24,294 bases of DNA from Larix sibirica. Taxonomy: Eukaryota; Streptophyta; Pinopsida; Pinales; Pinaceae. The stretch is taken from positions 15,849 through 40,142 of the forward strand of contig NWUY0300051397.1 of NCBI GenBank assembly GCA_004151065.3, given 5' to 3'. The notes beneath the pieces were generated by a model. It had not been told where the DNA came from. It saw only the letters and a program-made list of their open reading frames with translations, and ran no database searches. This document shows positions 20,476 through 24,294 of this stretch, one piece after another; the first letter of the stretch is position 1; the number at the start of each line of letters is the position of its first letter. Position numbers and translations under genes: made by a program.

Positions 20476-21338
20476 TTATGTCTCCCAGAATCTTGAGGGA
20501 AATCTAGACTAACCACATGAGGTGCCCCCAACTAAGTTTTTCAAGGTACTAACTAGAGGTTCCACATGCAAGCATAAAAAGGGTACAATGCAATGTGGGT
20601 TAGCTTTCTTTAGTAATAACAAAATTGATTTGTATGAGAACTAAGTGTACTTAGAGGAATTAAATGGGTTCAAAATGAGGTACACCTAGCTTGATGGTTA
20701 GGAGAACTTAAGTAAATATATGTGGAATCTAATTCTCCTAAATGGCCAAGGGAAAGTGAATAAATTAATTCCTAGCCAAGGCGAATTCAAAGTGAACTCA
20801 AAAATAGGATATGGCTACCAAATGCACAATAAACTCATCAATCACAACATATGTTCATGAGGTAATGTGAATCAATTAAACAATATCATGAGATAAAAAG
20901 CATCAACGCATACATTAATTGAATAAGTGCTAAAATGGTAAAGGATCAATCAATAAAGCTAATATAGCTCGCAACCAAGATTTTCACTGCGCTCAAGTAG
21001 ATTTCTGAGCTTGTGTAGTAGTCGTGTCCAAAGACAAGAGGGATAACCCTAAAATAAAACCTCTGTGCATTGTGTTTGAGGAAGTTGGGTTATGTTTAAA
21101 CCTCCATCCGAGTATTTGTCAAGGGAGAGGTCAGTTTTGTACCTGTGAATTGTTATAGACACATAGGTGTAAGAGGAGTCGTTCCCACGAAACATAAGGA
21201 ATCTCCAGTGTGTCTGTGCCTCTAGTTGGAAAACCTGTGGGTAAGGGATTGGATATTGGTGTCAAGGGTTAAATTTGACGGGCATCCTTACCCATCAGTC
21301 AAATATGTTTTTGACGGTTTTCTTTTTCTAAAACTGCC
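20476..21338. other. Intergenic stretch, nothing recognised
   Basis: No open frame of note, no LTR ends and no RNA gene. Composition is AT-rich with scattered purine runs. Confidence 0.4.
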
Positions 21339-21481
21339 CTTCTTATGACGTCTAATATTAATTTTTACCCATTATAATTCATTATGTTGTTCGTGTATTA
21401 ACCAATTACTACTTCTTATGACATCTAATATTAATTTTTACCCATTATAATTCGTTGTTTTGTGTATTAACCAATTACTAG
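21339..21481. repeat. 73-bp direct tandem duplication
   Basis: cttcttatgac.tctaatatt begins at 21339 and again at 21412. Both units end in gtgtattaaccaattacta. The second unit is a few bases shorter (gttgttcgtg versus gttttgtg). The high similarity suggests a fairly recent local duplication. It is non-coding. Confidence 0.85.
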
Positions 21482-22166
21482 AATTGGCGTTTCCTGTAAA
21501 AAACTGATATTTTCATAAGACTATCGAATTATCGGAATTCCTGGGACTTGTAAAATTTTCTGCTTTCTTGCTTGGAGTTTGATCAGTTTATAATTCTGTT
21601 CACTTTCCTCTATTGTATTTTATATAATGTTATCTTCAAAATTTTATTATTAACGTTGTTGCTAATAAAGAGAGAATCGGAAAAAACCAAAATACAAATT
21701 GTACTGTTCACCGAAAGTTAAAATGCAACGGAATTTGTGACAAATCAAAGACTTTCCTTCAACTTGTAAACAAACTAACAAACATAGTAAGTTCTGATAT
21801 TAAAATTAACAACTAAACTACTGTACAAGAATAAACATATCCAGCATCCAAACCTGCCAAAAAGGATACCAGGCTGGCCTAAGAATAAGAGTTAAAAATC
21901 ATCCATAAGGGTCTGGAGAGAAAAAAATGGGTTAGAGCAAGGCCTACACAGAGGGAAACCAGGCCCTGCTTGGCCTAGAAAAATATAAACATACGACTGT
22001 AAAATACTTGAGCACCAAAAAACTAGAAATAGTTCTAACTTCTAACATAAGCAAGAGTATGAAGACCAAAAAATACATGGTGACTGGAACAGGAAAATTA
22101 ACACCTCGTGACTATTTCCTTGTTGACATTGGAGGAGAGTCATTGTCTAAAGGAGTCAAGATGGGA
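21482..22166. other. Non-coding stretch, possible 3' flank of the minus-strand exon candidate
   Basis: AT-rich, with no supported gene. A plus-strand 69-codon frame (22008-22217) crosses the splice-donor-like site at 22167-22172 and has no similarity I recognise. Confidence 0.35.
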
Positions 22167-22172
22167 ACTTAC

Positions 22173-22341
22173 CCTTGTGATTCAAGGCGAAAAGGTCGAT
22201 GCCCAGATTCTGCATAATGGCGTCCATTCTGATCTTTATATTCACAATGTCGTCTTTCATTTCCACCAATTCGGTTAGAATGATGGGGCAATCATTGTCC
22301 TTGAGACGCATAGGCGAGCAACAAACAAGCGGACATGCCAA
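22173..22341 (-). pseudogene. Candidate exon with a strong splice donor
   Basis: A minus-strand open frame reads through a helical, charged segment (ELVEMKDDIVNIKIRMDAIM, then QNLGIDLFALNHKG). It meets GTAAGT at 22172-22167, the plant consensus donor. A possible acceptor (CTCAAG preceded by a T/C-rich run) lies near 22290-22310. Protein family unknown. It may be an exon of a host gene or a chance frame, and no partner exon could be proved. Confidence 0.25.
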
Positions 22342-22730
22342 TAAAGACCCACAATTTTACGGTACTGTGTCTACAGGGTTCGGCTAGAACTGAAAACTGG
22401 CTGCCACGGAAAAAGTTTGTCCTCTATAGACAGATTCGAGCTAGTGGCTGCAAGTCGGGCAGCGAATTCTACTCTGGTTGGAGTACAACAAGCAACCCCG
22501 TTCCCCATAACCCTCCCACCACGATGCGGCGAAAGCTCCCCATCTCTTTGTTATTTATTGTCCGGTAGAAGGTTGTGTATATACTTGAAATTTATCTCTC
22601 CCCCTATGGATAAATGAAAAAGTTGATCAAGACCTTACTGGCTGGCTCACTGGGTTTATCCACGACCTGATAATACCTTTCAGGCCCATATTTTTCTTCC
22701 TCTCAAATACGTCGGTCGGAACAAATAAGT

Positions 22731-22880
22731 CCCCAGCGCTGCTTACTTTCAGTCAAGTCAGGAAAACCGTAGCTGGGAAAACCCGAACCTCTGCTTCCTT
22801 TCAGTCCCCAGCTCCGCTTAATTTCAGTCAGGTCAGGCAAACCGTAGCTGGGCAAACCCGGACCTATGCTTCCTTTCAGC
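22731..22880 (-). repeat. 75-bp tandem repeat (two units), frame-preserving
   Basis: Unit 1 is 22731-22805 and unit 2 is 22806-22880. Both start cccca and end gcttcctttcag. The period is 25 codons. On the minus strand one frame (22703-22951) stays open through both units, giving two related 25-residue repeats with the pattern KGS.G.G.PSYG.PDLTE.K. This could be coding or simply a DNA duplication within an intron. Confidence 0.85.
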
Positions 22881-22961
22881 TTGTTTAAGGTGCTAGGCTC
22901 TTTATTTGTTGTCACTTTATTGAGCAGATAAAAAATTGGAATTATCATCATTTATTGTCCA

Positions 22962-23153
22962 CTAGACTACAAAGAATTTAACATTTTTTCGAAGGAATTG
23001 AAATTGATTGCTAAGTCGAGAGAGCCCACCAGAGTCCCAGTTACCTTGAACGATAAGCACAGGAAGAGCGGCTAGGAGATTACCACGAAGACCAAGAAAA
23101 CGATCGCCATAAGCCTCCTCTATTGTTCCCAATGAAGGGCACCCACTAGTCAT
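22962..23153 (-). pseudogene. Candidate first-exon remnant
   Basis: A 63-codon minus-strand frame starts MTSGCPSLGTIEEAYGDRF. It contains a donor-like AAG/GTAACT at 23045-23039. In another frame an ATG at 23108-23110 opens a hydrophobic run (MAIVFLVFVVIS) like a signal peptide, broken by a TAG and followed by PLFLCLSF up to the same donor. Either reading could be the 5' exon of a broken gene that includes 22173-22341, but neither is proved. Confidence 0.2.
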
Positions 23154-23159
23154 GACGAC

Positions 23160-23960
23160 AATGGAGCCAGATGAAGTTCATTACCATGGAGCGTAATCGC
23201 ACAGGAACTAATAGCTATCTGAACATCGTACCACCCACCAGATGGAAAATGAATGACGCTACTAGTTAGGCTCCCAGAATATAACTGTTCAAAACTTCAA
23301 CCAAAATTTATTAACTGATTGCTGGAGCCTGGACAAATTTGATGTGAACCTAGAACCAGAGTTTAATATGAGAATCGAAATTTCTGCCAGATGGATACGT
23401 GTAGATAGGATGATAACTTGAGGTCGACTTCTTTTAATGGAGTAGGTGAAAAAACTCATTCGTTCACGGTTGCATTTGCACCTAATCTATAAATTTAAAC
23501 ATATGAACTTTACATATCCGAAAATTTTAATTGACCGTCAAATTGACGTCTTCCAAAATTAATTGAACATCCTCGTTCACATCCCACGTTTACCTATTTT
23601 TGACAGCGAAAAAGTGGAAAAACGGGCAAACGAGCGTCAATTTTAACTTCGGTGTAGAAGAGACCAACCCCTGTGGACAAACAAATAGACGTTAGGATGT
23701 GTCAGTAGACTAGATCACGCATATTGAAATCCCCCGTGCGTGAAGTCAGAGGGCCCAAAATCTGCGACGGGAGCAGTAATAACTAGGTCGAGAAAAAGGT
23801 AGAACCCGTAAGCTCTAGGTATTATCTGTCTGTAAGGGAAAGTTCAGGCTTGTACTATAGTTGAATGCTAGAGCTTGGTACTTGAGCTGATGTTCTCTCC
23901 GCATGAAGAAAGAGGAATGTGTTGTGGTTAAACTGTCGAAGTCCCCAGTTCTAATGTGTT
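23160..23960. other. Intergenic stretch with a weak foldback
   Basis: No gene is seen. aaattgacg (23540-23548) and cgtcaattt (23635-23643) are inverted copies about 86 bp apart. The words tcgttcac and .cgtttacc or .catttgcacc recur nearby. This could be a miniature element remnant, but the arms are short. Confidence 0.3.
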
Positions 23961-23961
23961 G

Positions 23962-24080
23962 TAATGCTCCCATGGTTTAGTGGTTGAGCAAAGTAGACGT
24001 CGTGTGCTCCTATGGTTTAGTGGTCAAGCCAATTGGAGGTTATGCTAGAACTCCTTGCAATCGAGTTGAGTGGTCACGGA
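23962..24080 (+). mobile_element. tRNA-derived SINE-like head with duplicated A box
   Basis: tggtttagtgg occurs at 23973-23983 and again at 24013-24023, each inside a block tgctcc.atggtttagtgg..(a)gc, 40 bp apart. The motif fits the pol III A box (TRGYnnAnnnG). A weak B-box-like aatcgagtt lies at 24059-24067. Plant SINE heads derived from tRNA look like this. No tRNA cloverleaf can be folded, so it is not a tRNA gene. The tail is not delimited. Confidence 0.4.
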
Positions 24081-24294
24081 TGAAGTTTGAGAAGGCCATA
24101 GTCATTACAGCAAATTTGGGATCTAAAATGGGCTTCATAAAAAAAAATGTACCATGGATGAGTTGGATTTCTCAAACCAATAGAATTTCAATACGTTGGT
24201 CAACAATTAGCATTGATTTGGACATATAGAAGTCAATGATGCTTATGTGTCATATTTATTTTTGGCAATAGCTAACTCCATATAAACCTCACCT
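24081..24294. other. Right edge, nothing recognised
   Basis: A plus-strand 81-codon frame (23984-24229) overlaps the SINE-like head and has no recognisable motif. No other feature is visible before the window ends. Confidence 0.4.

Noticed and set aside
23540-23643. A MITE
   Set aside because: The inverted arms are only 9 bp and no target-site duplication is visible; it is recorded as a weak foldback only.
24005-24075. A tRNA gene
   Set aside because: It has an A-box-like motif but no foldable acceptor or anticodon stems and only a weak B box; a SINE-like remnant fits better.
1-24294. CRISPR array, bacterial operon, phage or organelle genes
   Set aside because: There is no regularly spaced repeat array, no Shine-Dalgarno-ordered gene run and no rRNA. 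Plant retroelements account for the main content.

Overview
This is repeat-dominated plant nuclear DNA. No intact protein-coding gene can be called with confidence. The Ty3/gypsy polymerase type, a Ty1/copia-type LTR, a tRNA-like SINE head and long AT-rich intergenic stretches suggest a land plant with a large genome, most likely a gymnosperm (a fern is possible). The species cannot be read from the sequence.

Layout. Bases 1-713 are older repeat DNA: a 54-bp tandem duplication and a possible LTR fragment ending at 671. Bases 714-11330 hold one nearly complete but decayed Ty3/gypsy (Tat-like) retrotransposon on the minus strand. Its 5' LTR is 10594-11330. A primer-binding site at 10573-10591 is followed by gag with two zinc knuckles, protease, a capsid-like segment, reverse transcriptase, RNase H and integrase (to about 4965). 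After a spacer comes a large extra reading frame (about 4568-1482) of unknown function, then a polypurine tract and the 3' LTR (714-1461).

The 5' LTR is also the 3' LTR of a second, partial copy. To its right (11331-14250) lie another polypurine tract and another copy of the extra reading frame, carrying a 415-bp internal tandem duplication. The homology stops abruptly at about 14250, where the sequence joins the primer-binding site and LTR of a copia-like element (14271-14721, also minus strand). The array therefore looks like a product of recombination or template switching between retroelements.

Bases 14722-24294 are mostly AT-rich and unrecognised. They hold an orphan 178-codon ORF (15041-15577, plus) and a coding-looking broken fragment (about 16790-17090, plus). 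A minus-strand gene remnant at 17613-18431 carries an NF-YA-like subunit-interaction motif with a TAG at its invariant Gln, followed by a coiled-coil tail. There are also tandem repeats of 73 bp and 75 bp, possible minus-strand exon remnants at 22167-23153, and a SINE-like sequence with a duplicated pol III A box near 23965-24068.

The retroelement parts together describe one life cycle: the LTR promoter drives a gag-pol RNA, the tRNA-primed site and polypurine tract support reverse transcription, and integrase inserts the copy. Every domain here carries stops or frameshifts, so this copy is presumably dead. The extra reading frame is the least explained and most interesting part.
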